A stretch of DNA of 64,000 bases, from contig NZ_AUCU01000008.1 of NCBI RefSeq assembly GCF_000429925.1, positions 62,001 through 126,000 on the forward strand, written 5' to 3'. A program made the position numbers and the translations under genes. Shown in pieces: positions 7,913 to 15,196 of the stretch. Origin of the DNA: Desulfatirhabdium butyrativorans DSM 18734 (lineage in GTDB: Bacteria > Desulfobacterota > Desulfobacteria > Desulfobacterales > Desulfatirhabdiaceae). The notes under the pieces were generated by a model that searched no databases, was not told the origin of the DNA, and saw nothing but the letters and a program-made list of their open reading frames with translations. Each line of letters starts with the position of its first letter. Position 1 is the first letter of the stretch.

Positions 7913-7982
7913 GGTACCCCCTGGTTAAATGTTCTTCATGATTTAACCTATAAGCATTTAACCGTCAAGAGGATCATTTAAC
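7362..7982. repeat. TTTAAC motif array (27 direct copies, one inverted)
   Basis: TTTAAC occurs on the plus strand with first bases at 7362, 7373, 7395, 7416, 7434, 7443, 7467, 7478, 7494, 7506, 7524, 7536, 7557, 7569, 7587, 7599, 7620, 7632, 7650, 7661, 7683, 7695, 7713 and 7725 inside the gene, and at 7942, 7957 and 7977 in the intergenic gap. Twenty-five are ATTTAAC and two are GTTTAAC. One inverted copy (GTTAAAT) is at 7924-7930. Spacing mostly alternates 11-12 and 18-22 bases, a repeat of about three helical turns. The pattern fits iterons, a partition site or a protein-coated nucleation array. Confidence 0.85.
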
Positions 7983-8004
7983 CTCTTTCAGGCGTTTGCC
8001 ATCA

Positions 8005-9387
8005 TCAATCCGCATCCGCTACGCTGATTCCCGCCATGCGCCGATAGGTCCGAAGCCTCGACAAAGCCCCGGCTCGAAGCACAGGAACCCGCACATCCTG
8101 AAAATCGATGATCCTTGCCGCCGTCTTACCGGGTGACGGCCTCAATGCCCGGCCAACGAATTGAGTCAAGCGCCCATCGAATTTGATGGGCGATGCAAGC
8201 GCCAACGCCTCGACCGCTGGCATGTCGAACCCTTCACCCAGCAATGAACCCGTACCGATCACGACCTTGACTTCTCCGGCCTGCATTCGCTTCACGACTT
8301 CGGAGCGCTTGCCGTTTGCCATGTCGCCGGTCAATACCTCTGCCTCGATGCCCTGAACGGAAAGCAAGCGCCTGATCTCTTCGCAATGGGCTTTCCTGTC
8401 CGACAAGACAAGAACGATACCCATCGATCTCTGAACTTCATCGATTACGGTATTCACAACCAGCATGTTCCGCTCTGGGTCTTCCGTCAGCTCCGACAGC
8501 GCCCGGCTGTAGTATTCGGAGGCGTCAATGTTTGACTCGAATTCCGTCGGAACCTGGACCACCTCAGCCCGGACAAGAGAACCATTACTCATAAGCTCCT
8601 GCTGGTCGATTCGATGCACCACAGGCCCGATATGCCACTCAATCAACCGGGTAAGTCCATCCCGCCGGTATGGTGTTGCAGATAATCCCAACTGATACTT
8701 GCAATCGAAAGCGCCCACGGCCTCGGTGAACGTCCTTGATGGGCAGTGATGGACTTCATCAATAATCAGAAACCCGACATGAGGCGCCACTTCCCCGGCC
8801 CGGCCATAAAGGCTCTGAACCAGCGCAATGGTCAACCGTTCGCCTATCTGGAATTTCCCGCCGCCGATCATGCCGATCTCGCTTTTGTCCATGCCCAGAA
8901 ATGAAGCGGCTCGATTCCTCCATTGTGAGGCAAGCTCTTTCGTATGACAGACGACAAGCGCCGGTTGCCGCCTTGCCGCAACGACTGCCAGCGCCATCGT
9001 TGTCTTGCCGCTTCCGGTCGGTGCTTGCAGCGTTCCGAAATCCCGCCGTAGGATCGCTGCAACGGCTTCATCCTGATAGTCTCGAAGCTGTCCGGTAAAG
9101 GCGAAATCGACTTCGGGCATCGTTCGCCGGTGGTCGATGACCTGCCATGATTCCCCGGACTGCTTCGCAATGTGAATGCATAACCCGGTTGCGCCTCTGG
9201 GTACGACAATCCCGCCCCGGATAAGCTCGAAACCTTCGATCCATCGAGGCGTTTGCCAATTGCTGTAGCCCCGCCGTTGATTTTCGGCATATTGCGGATT
9301 CGGGAAGGAAAGCGCCTTCCGGATCGTTCTGATGGTTGTTTGAGGCGCATCGGTGATGGTTGCCTTGGCTGCAATCTCAATCTTCAT
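8005..9387 (-). CDS. SF2 DEAD/DEAH-type DNA helicase (XPB/UvsW-like)
   Basis: A 460-residue superfamily 2 helicase. Motif I is APTGSGKTT (about residues 120-130), after a Q-LRDYQDEAV segment; motif II is IIDEVHH; motif III region is LSATPYRR; motif VI is QFVGRALRPS, and TGSLLGEGFDMPAVEAL precedes it. The layout is that of XPB-like or phage UvsW-like translocases used in replication and recombination of mobile elements. The start overlaps the primase stop by four bases (ATGA at 9384-9387), so the two are translationally coupled and probably act together in element replication. The 92-base gap to the next gene carries three TTTAAC motifs. Confidence 0.9.
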   Translation of the reverse strand: MKIEIAAKATITDAPQTTIRTIRKALSFPNPQYAENQRRGYSNWQTPRWIEGFELIRGGIVVPRGATGLCIHIAKQSGESWQVIDHRRTMPEVDFAFTGQLRDYQDEAVAAILRRDFGTLQAPTGSGKTTMALAVVAARRQPALVVCHTKELASQWRNRAASFLGMDKSEIGMIGGGKFQIGERLTIALVQSLYGRAGEVAPHVGFLIIDEVHHCPSRTFTEAVGAFDCKYQLGLSATPYRRDGLTRLIEWHIGPVVHRIDQQELMSNGSLVRAEVVQVPTEFESNIDASEYYSRALSELTEDPERNMLVVNTVIDEVQRSMGIVLVLSDRKAHCEEIRRLLSVQGIEAEVLTGDMANGKRSEVVKRMQAGEVKVVIGTGSLLGEGFDMPAVEALALASPIKFDGRLTQFVGRALRPSPGKTAARIIDFQDVRVPVLRAGALSRLRTYRRMAGISVADAD

Positions 9388-10436
9388 TTGTTGCCCTTGT
9401 CCTGATACCTTATCAAAGATTTCGTTGTGTTTGTTCCTGCCTCAATCCATGCCCGAATCGGAACCCCTGTCCGCATCATCTCACATGGGTCTTTGCCCCG
9501 GATTGCAGGCCATCGCTTGAACCCCGGATACCGATGCCAGAATGTCCATGTCACAGCCGCCCCGGCTGTATCGGAATCGAGGCCGACCAGGACAAGGGAA
9601 TCGTTCATCAATCGATCATGCAGCGCCGCATCCGGTTTCGCTTGCGCCGATCCCATCGCCACGGTATCGAGCATGTCACCTGCCTCTTGCGCAACAAGGA
9701 TTGCGTCAAGCTCGCTCTCGACAATGACAACGGCTTGCTTTGTCCTGCCTATTTCCATCGCCTTGCATGATGATCCCGATACCACCACGTAACGGCTCCC
9801 ATCGCCCGGATTATGCCGCCGGATTCGAAGCCGGATCACCCGCCCGCCTGGAAAGTATGGGATCACAAGCCCCGCCGGAAACCATAGCTTCTTGGCCTTG
9901 CCGTCTGGCTTGACGGCCTCTGGTAGCCCCCATGCTTGCCGATCTGCCCATTGGTCTTTCGGGTTCCATCCCAATCGGAACCTCCTGATTGTTTCGTCAG
10001 TAAGGCCACGCTCGATGTGAAGCCACTCGATGATTTCAGGATGCCGTTGAAGTGCGTCGATGCAGGACAACAAGAAATGGTTTGCCTTGTCTTGCCACTT
10101 CTCGCAAGGTTCCGGTTTTGGTGGAGACGGATCCCATCCATGTTGTATCGTTGCAGCAACATCAAGCGCCGGTTGATCGATACCGATTGCCGTGCAAGCA
10201 GCCCTGAAATCCATCCCTTGCCGTTTCATCAAATAGGCAACCGCATCCCCGTGCAAGCCGCATTGACGGCAAACGAAGCGCCCGCCCATGTATTGCCCGT
10301 TGCGATTCTTGGCGTGCGGCCAACATGAAAACCGATCCTTACCGCCGCATTCCGGACAAGGTGAGTGATGTTCGTCCAAGGATGCGTGTACCGGGTTGAT
10401 TCCGTCTGCCTGGAGAAGGTCGATTATGGTCGTCAT
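9384..10436 (-). CDS. TOPRIM DNA primase, phage/plasmid type
   Basis: A 350-residue primase. It opens with a zinc-binding region, HSPCPECGGKDRFSCWP followed by FVCRQCGLHGDAVAYL, as in DnaG and phage primases. A primase core follows, then a TOPRIM domain with VVIVESELDAILVAQ (catalytic Glu) and VLVGLDSDTAGA (DxD). The ATG at 10436 (MTTIIDLLQADG) is chosen; the longer reading frame upstream would translate the ACGGAATAAA repeat array as a Phe/Arg-rich leader and is not credible. It makes RNA primers for element DNA. The dyad array begins only seven bases upstream of the start. Confidence 0.9.
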   Translation of the reverse strand: MTTIIDLLQADGINPVHASLDEHHSPCPECGGKDRFSCWPHAKNRNGQYMGGRFVCRQCGLHGDAVAYLMKRQGMDFRAACTAIGIDQPALDVAATIQHGWDPSPPKPEPCEKWQDKANHFLLSCIDALQRHPEIIEWLHIERGLTDETIRRFRLGWNPKDQWADRQAWGLPEAVKPDGKAKKLWFPAGLVIPYFPGGRVIRLRIRRHNPGDGSRYVVVSGSSCKAMEIGRTKQAVVIVESELDAILVAQEAGDMLDTVAMGSAQAKPDAALHDRLMNDSLVLVGLDSDTAGAAVTWTFWHRYPGFKRWPAIRGKDPCEMMRTGVPIRAWIEAGTNTTKSLIRYQDKGNK

Positions 10437-10442
10437 TTTTTT

Positions 10443-10693
10443 AAAAACCCTACGGAATAAACGGAAAAAACGGAATAAATACCTATTCACCCGTTATTAC
10501 TACAGAAAACCCCTGCATTTTTTCCGTTTTTGGCTACGGAATAAATACGGAATAAATACCCCGGACAAAGCACCTGCCATTTATTCCGTATTTATTCCGT
10601 ATTTATTCCGTTCGTTGAAAAAATCAGATAACTATTTAATTTCAAGATGTTGTCTATTTATTCCGTTTTTTCCGTTTATTCCGTAGGGTTTTT
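10443..10693. repeat. Concentric dyad array of ACGGAATAAA decamers (candidate origin)
   Basis: Forward ACGGAATAAA lies at 10452, 10470, 10536 and 10547. The inverse TTTATTCCGT lies at 10580, 10591, 10602, 10657 and 10675. One-mismatch versions are at 10461, 10518 and 10666. The outer arms are a perfect 39-bp inverted repeat (10443-10481 and 10655-10693); an inner 23-bp inverted repeat (10535-10557 and 10579-10601) has the same centre at 10568. Outer sites are spaced by 9 bp, inner sites by 11 bp. The block sits between the primase and the DUF3987 ATPase. A replication origin with iterons is the first reading; an operator or a very long RNA hairpin is also possible. Confidence 0.9.
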
Positions 10694-12088
10694 GATTCGG
10701 TATGTGGTCTTGGGTCGTCCCTTTCGCCCCGGAATAGATATTTGTTCGCAATCGATCTTCCCCTTCTCAATCAACCTTTTGAGACTGTCCTTAACCCCCT
10801 TCGAGTTATGGCACAGCGCCCTATCGATTTCGGTAAGGCTTTTGGGGCCTTCTGTAAGAATCTGCAAGAGACGTTCGGCAAACGGATCAGGAAGTCGTCT
10901 TGCGTCGAAAATGTATGCAGCCGATGCCCGACAATATTCCCATACCGCCAGCGCCGCCCGGATGTGTTCGGTACTGATAGTGGATGTGCTGTTGCATAAG
11001 GCATGAAGCATAGCCATCCGCAGCACAAGAACCGGCCCTCGTTCCAGGACAACGGACAAGAACCCATCTTGCGGTTCGGACAGCGCCGGATAGACTTCGC
11101 GCCATAAATCTTTACCTTCCGGACTCAAGACCATTTCACCTGTCCTGCCCGCAAAACCGGCAACATCTCGAATGATGGCTCGAAAATCCTCAAGGTCTGC
11201 ATCGCTCATTGGCTTCGGAAATGGCTCGGTCTTCTGCCGCCTTGAACAGAACCACAGGAAGCGATTCACAAGGCCATTCTGGATCTGACATTCTTTCAGG
11301 AGTTCGGATAACTCAAACGTTGTGATGTGCCCCAGAATACCTATGTGTGCCCCGGTTGCCTTGCATTTCGATGTTTTTGTAAGCGGATCAAGGGTTCCGG
11401 TATCGAATATTTGCCGGACAATCGCCGATAACGTGTTTCCCTCACGCGCCATCGCCGCAAATGCGCTTGCCAGTTCTTCCGTTGCGATGAAAAGCCTCTT
11501 ATCTTCGATTCCCGGATCGGTCACAACCCACGATCCGGGTTCACCTTTTTTACCCTTCTCGAAGGTCTGAATTTCGTCACGTACGGCCCAGATGATCCCC
11601 TCTCCAGATGATAGCGGCCCGGGCGTCCACCGTGCACCCTGATATTGTTCGTCTGTCAGTTGCGTTACCCTCATGACTGGTTTCAGACTTGTACCTTTTC
11701 GGCCATTACCAGAAGGCCCAACGATAGCCGCCAAAAGGTTGACGTGCTGCCGATCATCTCCGATCATCAGATATGGTGAACGCCCAACCTCTACCGATAA
11801 CCGGACAAGAAATGATGCCAGCACAGCAGCCGGATCGGCCTCCGAATGAGCCGTTGCGCAATCCACGAACGTTCGGATCAATCCCGGATACAACGCATCA
11901 CGGGACAGGGCAGGCCATGGTGTAAGGTCGTCATATTCAGTGGTGTCATCGGCCACGACACACCCCGCCGCACACGCACACCGCTCCTGTTCAGCCGCCC
12001 GGATCGCTTCGGAGCAAATGGCATCGATGGTCATGAGATTTTCCGATTTGACTTGATTTTCGAGGGGAATAACGGGTAGGATTATCAC
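10676..12088 (-). CDS. DUF3987 ATPase (RepA-like, replication-associated)
   Basis: A 470-residue DUF3987-family protein. The family is a RecA-fold ATPase found in phages, satellites and plasmids, often beside primases. A Walker A-like loop reads AAIVGPSGNGRKGTS (about residues 118-132). LFIATEELASAF marks a Walker B-like region, followed by GHITTFELSELL and LVNRFLWFCS. The C-terminus, about residues 395-465, is a winged-helix region (LTEIDRAL...GVKDSLKRLIEKGKI) ending RGRPKTTYRIKNPTE; the last codons lie inside the right arm of the dyad array. A GTG start at 12088 with GAGGT upstream is taken; ATG at 12034 is the alternative. Confidence 0.85.
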   Translation of the reverse strand: MIILPVIPLENQVKSENLMTIDAICSEAIRAAEQERCACAAGCVVADDTTEYDDLTPWPALSRDALYPGLIRTFVDCATAHSEADPAAVLASFLVRLSVEVGRSPYLMIGDDRQHVNLLAAIVGPSGNGRKGTSLKPVMRVTQLTDEQYQGARWTPGPLSSGEGIIWAVRDEIQTFEKGKKGEPGSWVVTDPGIEDKRLFIATEELASAFAAMAREGNTLSAIVRQIFDTGTLDPLTKTSKCKATGAHIGILGHITTFELSELLKECQIQNGLVNRFLWFCSRRQKTEPFPKPMSDADLEDFRAIIRDVAGFAGRTGEMVLSPEGKDLWREVYPALSEPQDGFLSVVLERGPVLVLRMAMLHALCNSTSTISTEHIRAALAVWEYCRASAAYIFDARRLPDPFAERLLQILTEGPKSLTEIDRALCHNSKGVKDSLKRLIEKGKIDCEQISIPGRKGRPKTTYRIKNPTE

Positions 12089-12156
12089 GCTCGTTACCTC
12101 ATTTGGCCCGTCAGAGAATCGCCCACTCTGACGGGTTTTCTTTTTTGTGGGAAAAA

Positions 12157-12414
12157 TTACGCCGCCAACTTCCGGCTGCTCCAGCTTTTAGAGGCGCGGG
12201 ATTTCAGCCATGCGATAAGAGATTCAACCGGGTAGGCGGTCTGGTTCATCAGCAGGAACCTACCTTCCGGCCCGGTTCCTTTGCTGTCCTCGTTCGCCAA
12301 CGTTTTTGGCGACAAAACCCCGCCGGAAAATTCCTTGACGCTTTTGCGACACACTACGGGTGACGGCCATTTAGTGGCCATCTCATCAATGATGCTTTCG
12401 ATTTCTGCGCTCAT
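12157..12414 (-). CDS. AlpA-like small DNA-binding protein (possible excisionase)
   Basis: An 85-residue protein with a winged helix-turn-helix of the AlpA/excisionase type: VVCRKSVKEFSGGVLSPKTLAN, then GPEGRF, then AYPVESLIAWLKSR. That last pattern, a beta-hairpin followed by a helix ending in W-L, is typical of excisionases and of transcription factors in tRNA-integrated elements. It lies between the integrase cluster and the replication genes, where a directionality factor or a regulator of the downstream operon would be expected. Which of the two it is cannot be decided from the sequence. Confidence 0.7.
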   Translation of the reverse strand: MSAEIESIIDEMATKWPSPVVCRKSVKEFSGGVLSPKTLANEDSKGTGPEGRFLLMNQTAYPVESLIAWLKSRASKSWSSRKLAA

Positions 12415-12453
12415 GGGTGCATTCCTTTTGTTGAAGTGTTATTTGGCCAAAAA

Positions 12454-12507
12454 AAAGGCCCGAAAAGGCAAGACGCAGATATAACGTCTGTCCTTCTCGG
12501 GCCTTTG
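12454..12507. terminator. Long GC-rich hairpin, probable bidirectional terminator
   Basis: AAAGGCCCGA, AAGG and AGACG pair with CGTCT, CCTT and TCGGGCCTTT around a short A/T loop. A-rich and T-rich flanks on both sides would let it work in both directions. It separates the DUF29/integrase genes from the AlpA-like gene. Confidence 0.7.
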
Positions 12508-12638
12508 ACTAAACCCTTTAGATAAAGGGCGGTCTTGGGTAACCGAAAGTCTAATCTTTAAAATCTATTCAATGATAATTGGGGATTCCTAAATTGTCAA
12601 TGTATTTTCATTCGCCTTTTTTCATCCGCACTGAAAAT

Positions 12639-13055
12639 TTATTCTCCCATGATCTGCTCTATGGTGTATGGGCAGGTTTCCGGAAAGGCCGATTCGGGTA
12701 GCCCGGTTTCAGCAGCAGCAGACAATCTTGAGTCAGAATATACGGAAATTACTGCATCCGGAATAATCCTATTCAGACTCGGATTGTCCAGTAATAAAAA
12801 TTTAAGCTCCCGTCTTTGGGTCAAGATGGTGCTTTTCCAACTGCCTGAACGTTGTTCTGCCTGATAATCCCATTTCAATAAATGCATCAACAACACGGCT
12901 ATCCTACTGAACAGTTCTTTCTTTTGGCTTTTGCCCATTGATTCCACTTCCTCAATCAAGTTCTCAATGTCAAGCTGGGATAGCGCCCCGGCCCGCAACA
13001 GGGTTGCTTGTTCGATTGTCCATTGATAGAAGTCTTGATCATACAGATTACTCAT
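12639..13055 (-). CDS. DUF29 family protein
   Basis: A 138-residue DUF29 protein. The family pattern is clear: LYDQDFYQWTIEQATLLRAG at the start, then DIENLIEEVESMGKSQKKEL and LLMHLLKWDYQAE with RSGSWKSTILTQRREL. DUF29 proteins are small helical proteins of unknown function, abundant in cyanobacteria and in mobile elements. It starts 16 bases after the integrase stop on the same strand, so they are probably cotranscribed. Confidence 0.85.
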   Translation of the reverse strand: MSNLYDQDFYQWTIEQATLLRAGALSQLDIENLIEEVESMGKSQKKELFSRIAVLLMHLLKWDYQAEQRSGSWKSTILTQRRELKFLLLDNPSLNRIIPDAVISVYSDSRLSAAAETGLPESAFPETCPYTIEQIMGE

Positions 13056-13071
13056 GTTGCACCCCCCTTTT

Positions 13072-14313
13072 TCACCCGGCCCAGCCTATCATGGGAATGA
13101 CCTTGCCCGAATTATTGATCCGCTCCATATTCTTGATTGCGCTTCGCAAACGGTCAGCCGTTACATGGCTGTATCTTTCGGTGGTCGTTACGTTGGCATG
13201 CCCCAGCAGCTCCTTTACCCGGTAAATGTCTGCACCAGATTCAAGCAACCTGCTTGCGTGCGTGTGCCTCAGACTGTGGAAAACGCATTTCAGCCGATCA
13301 TCGTCAATGCCATGATTCAACCCAAGGTCTGCAACAACTTCATCAAAGGTTTTAGAGATATGTTTTATCCGGTTCCCGTTTTGGTCAGGGAATACCAGTG
13401 CATCCGGCGCGGCTTTTGGCATCCCGGCCAGCATCGCTTTCACCCGATCTGTCATATATACCGTACGATTCCTGCCGGATTTCGTATCCATGAGCGCCAG
13501 CGTTTCCCGGACAAGGTCAACATTCTGCCATTGAAGCCCGGCAATTTCGGAAAACCGCAACCCGGCATCAAGTGACAATAGCGCCATACGATAGGTGACA
13601 TCAGAACGCTTCCCCAATGCCTCAAGCAATTTGTCGCATTCAACAGGTGACAGATACCGTTGACGTTTGTTATCAAACTTTGGGATTTTGACGTTCCGTG
13701 TAGGGCAATCTCCTGAAACGATTCCAATCCGCCTTGCATGATTCCATGTCTGCCGGATCGTGGCAAAACAATATTGAATTGTCCTCGGTGTTCTACCTGC
13801 ATCCAACAGGGCTTTCTTGATCCGCTCGATATGGAAACTGGAAACATCCTTTAAGGGAACATTTCCAATTATCGGAAATATCCAGTTCTTGCCATGCTGA
13901 CATTCCTTTATCCAGGTATCCCGGCCTTTGTGTGTTGTCTGAATGGGAAGGTACTCATTTTCAAAGAAAGTTTGAAATGTGATGTTTCGCTTCTTTGCGA
14001 TCTCCGCTGCTTCCTGTTCCGCCCGTAACCGGTCAAGCTCTGCCTGCTTGAGAGCTTCGGCCTTGGCTCTCTTTTCGGCCAGGGTTATTTCACCTTCGCC
14101 GGTTCTGGCATTGCGCTTGAGTTCAGCCAGAGTATCCGCCGCTTTCGCAACCGTCCAGCCTTCGCTTGCCCAGCCTAAACCCTCTTCTTTGTAAGTCCCA
14201 TTAACCCGATAACGAATGAAATAATAGCGATCAAGCTGTAGCCCATGCTTCCGGGTTGCATGTTCCCGATACCTCACGCCTTGCACCTTCGTTTTGATTC
14301 GTTTCTGCGCCAT
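13072..14313 (-). CDS. Tyrosine recombinase (tRNA-Phe integrase)
   Basis: A 413-residue phage-type integrase. The N-terminal arm-binding domain (MAQKRIKTKVQG, then a charged coil near residues 80-125) precedes a core-binding SAM-like domain and the catalytic domain. Catalytic residues visible are Arg in LDAGLRFSEIAGLQW, His-x-x-Arg in HSLRHTHASRLL, His in ELLGHANVTTTE and the nucleophile Tyr in RYSHVT. The ATG at 14313 has CGGAGGGG five bases upstream. The longer frame to 14604 translates the antisense of the att/tRNA sequence and is rejected. It should catalyse integration and excision between 5887-5950 and 14468-14531. Confidence 0.95.
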   Translation of the reverse strand: MAQKRIKTKVQGVRYREHATRKHGLQLDRYYFIRYRVNGTYKEEGLGWASEGWTVAKAADTLAELKRNARTGEGEITLAEKRAKAEALKQAELDRLRAEQEAAEIAKKRNITFQTFFENEYLPIQTTHKGRDTWIKECQHGKNWIFPIIGNVPLKDVSSFHIERIKKALLDAGRTPRTIQYCFATIRQTWNHARRIGIVSGDCPTRNVKIPKFDNKRQRYLSPVECDKLLEALGKRSDVTYRMALLSLDAGLRFSEIAGLQWQNVDLVRETLALMDTKSGRNRTVYMTDRVKAMLAGMPKAAPDALVFPDQNGNRIKHISKTFDEVVADLGLNHGIDDDRLKCVFHSLRHTHASRLLESGADIYRVKELLGHANVTTTERYSHVTADRLRSAIKNMERINNSGKVIPMIGWAG

Positions 14314-14330
14314 TTTGCCCCTCCGAATTC

Positions 14331-14352
14331 TGCCCCATATCTGCCCCATATT
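14331..14352. promoter_or_regulatory. Candidate integrase arm-type site, right
   Basis: A second pair of direct TGCCCCATAT decamers, one base apart, in the leader of the integrase gene about 115 bases inside the right attachment core. Integrase binding here could also repress its own gene. Confidence 0.5.
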
Positions 14353-14467
14353 TTTTCTGGAAATAGAATGATTTCTAAGGATACCTTGTGAAATAGAATA
14401 CAGGCAACTAATTGAAATGTCAACAGGATAAAGAAACAATAGGAAAGCATAGGAAAGTACAAAAATA

Positions 14468-14557
14468 GACTGAAAATCCCCGTGTGGGCAGTTCGATTCT
14501 GTCCCTCGGCACCAGTAAAATAAAGGGGTTAAGCCAACAAGGCTTAACCCCTTTTTC
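14468..14557. repeat. attR direct repeat
   Basis: Right copy of the duplicated region: the 3' half of tRNA-Phe from the anticodon stem to CCA, then the terminator with a fully paired stem (14522-14556). Not a functional tRNA, because the 5' half is missing. Confidence 0.92.
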
Positions 14558-15196
14558 ATTGTGCGGTGATTTTGTCTCACATCTGTCCCACATTTTTGGT
14601 TCATCCGCCAAATGCATATCCGATGTGTATTTTCATCGGCCCATCTGGATTACATAGAATGGCGCTGTGTTCCTGAAAATGCATATATTGTACTACGCCG
14701 CTGCATAAACAGCGGATCATTCGACATCGTTTGGTCTTGACAATGTGTCAGGGGGAGGATTATTGGAAAGCAGATACCATTTTTTGACTCACCCCATGTC
14801 CTCTATTTCGTGTCCGAACGGAAACCCGTATTCGGGATAGCATACCGCCTATAGTCGAGTACTTTTACTTTTCAGCGGGAAAACTTGAGCCTACGGTCCG
14901 GGCGGAGTGCAGCCTCGGCTACGCTGAGGATTCCATATCTTGCCGGAATTCCGAGGACAGGCTCCTGTCCCCTCCAGCCAAAGTCGGGATTTCACCAGCG
15001 GGACGGGAATGAAAAAGCCGTTTTTTGCTTTGTTGAGCCGAATGTTCATAGCAAGGTACCAATGTCCTTGATTGTTCAGACAACAATGGGCAGGGTGAAT
15101 TGTTTGGCGCCAATCATGCAGAGGTGATCTTTTGTTCGCAGGGGGTAACATGAAACCGCAATAACCGTATAATTCATTCAATCAAGGAGGCGTTAC
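14558..15196. other. Gene-free stretch with scar of a related element
   Basis: No gene is supported. Directly after attR, TGTCTCACATCTGTCCCACAT (14573 onward) is a decayed form of the paired TGCCCCATAT site found just inside the left end. The flanking bases also match, so this looks like the end of an older related insertion. Further on, near 14812-14890 and 14930-15020, are weak copies of dispersed repeats. Confidence 0.5.

Larger units (their letters stand above)
5887..14531. mobile_element. Integrative element inserted at tRNA-Phe (about 8.6 kb)
   Basis: The boundaries are given by a 64-bp perfect direct repeat (5887-5950 and 14468-14531) that extends to 90 bp with one mismatch. It covers the anticodon-to-CCA half of tRNA-Phe and the terminator. 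Inside are a tyrosine integrase next to the right end, an AlpA-like small DNA-binding protein, replication-type genes (DUF3987 ATPase, TOPRIM primase, SF2 helicase), DUF29, a Leu-Asn repeat protein and several small ORFs, all on the minus strand. No phage structural, conjugation, toxin or restriction gene is recognisable. It could be a phage satellite, a degenerate prophage or a small replicating integrative element. The flanking chromosomal genes, rsmE on the left and a secreted protein on the right, are unrelated to it. Confidence 0.93.

Noticed and set aside
7362-7982. TTTAAC array as a CRISPR
   Set aside because: The unit is only 6-7 bp, the intervals are 3-16 bp, there are no spacers of constant length and no cas genes.
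10437-10490. Upstream extension of the primase reading frame
   Set aside because: It reads the dyad array as a Phe/Arg-rich peptide and has no ribosome site. Family alignment begins at MTTIIDLLQADG.
5887-14531. Defence or restriction island inside the tRNA-Phe element
   Set aside because: No nuclease, methylase, toxin or retron-like gene is seen. The helicase and DUF3987/primase set reads as replication.
14314-14604. N-terminal extension of the integrase reading frame
   Set aside because: It translates attR antisense sequence. The ATG at 14313 has a strong ribosome site and a normal integrase start.
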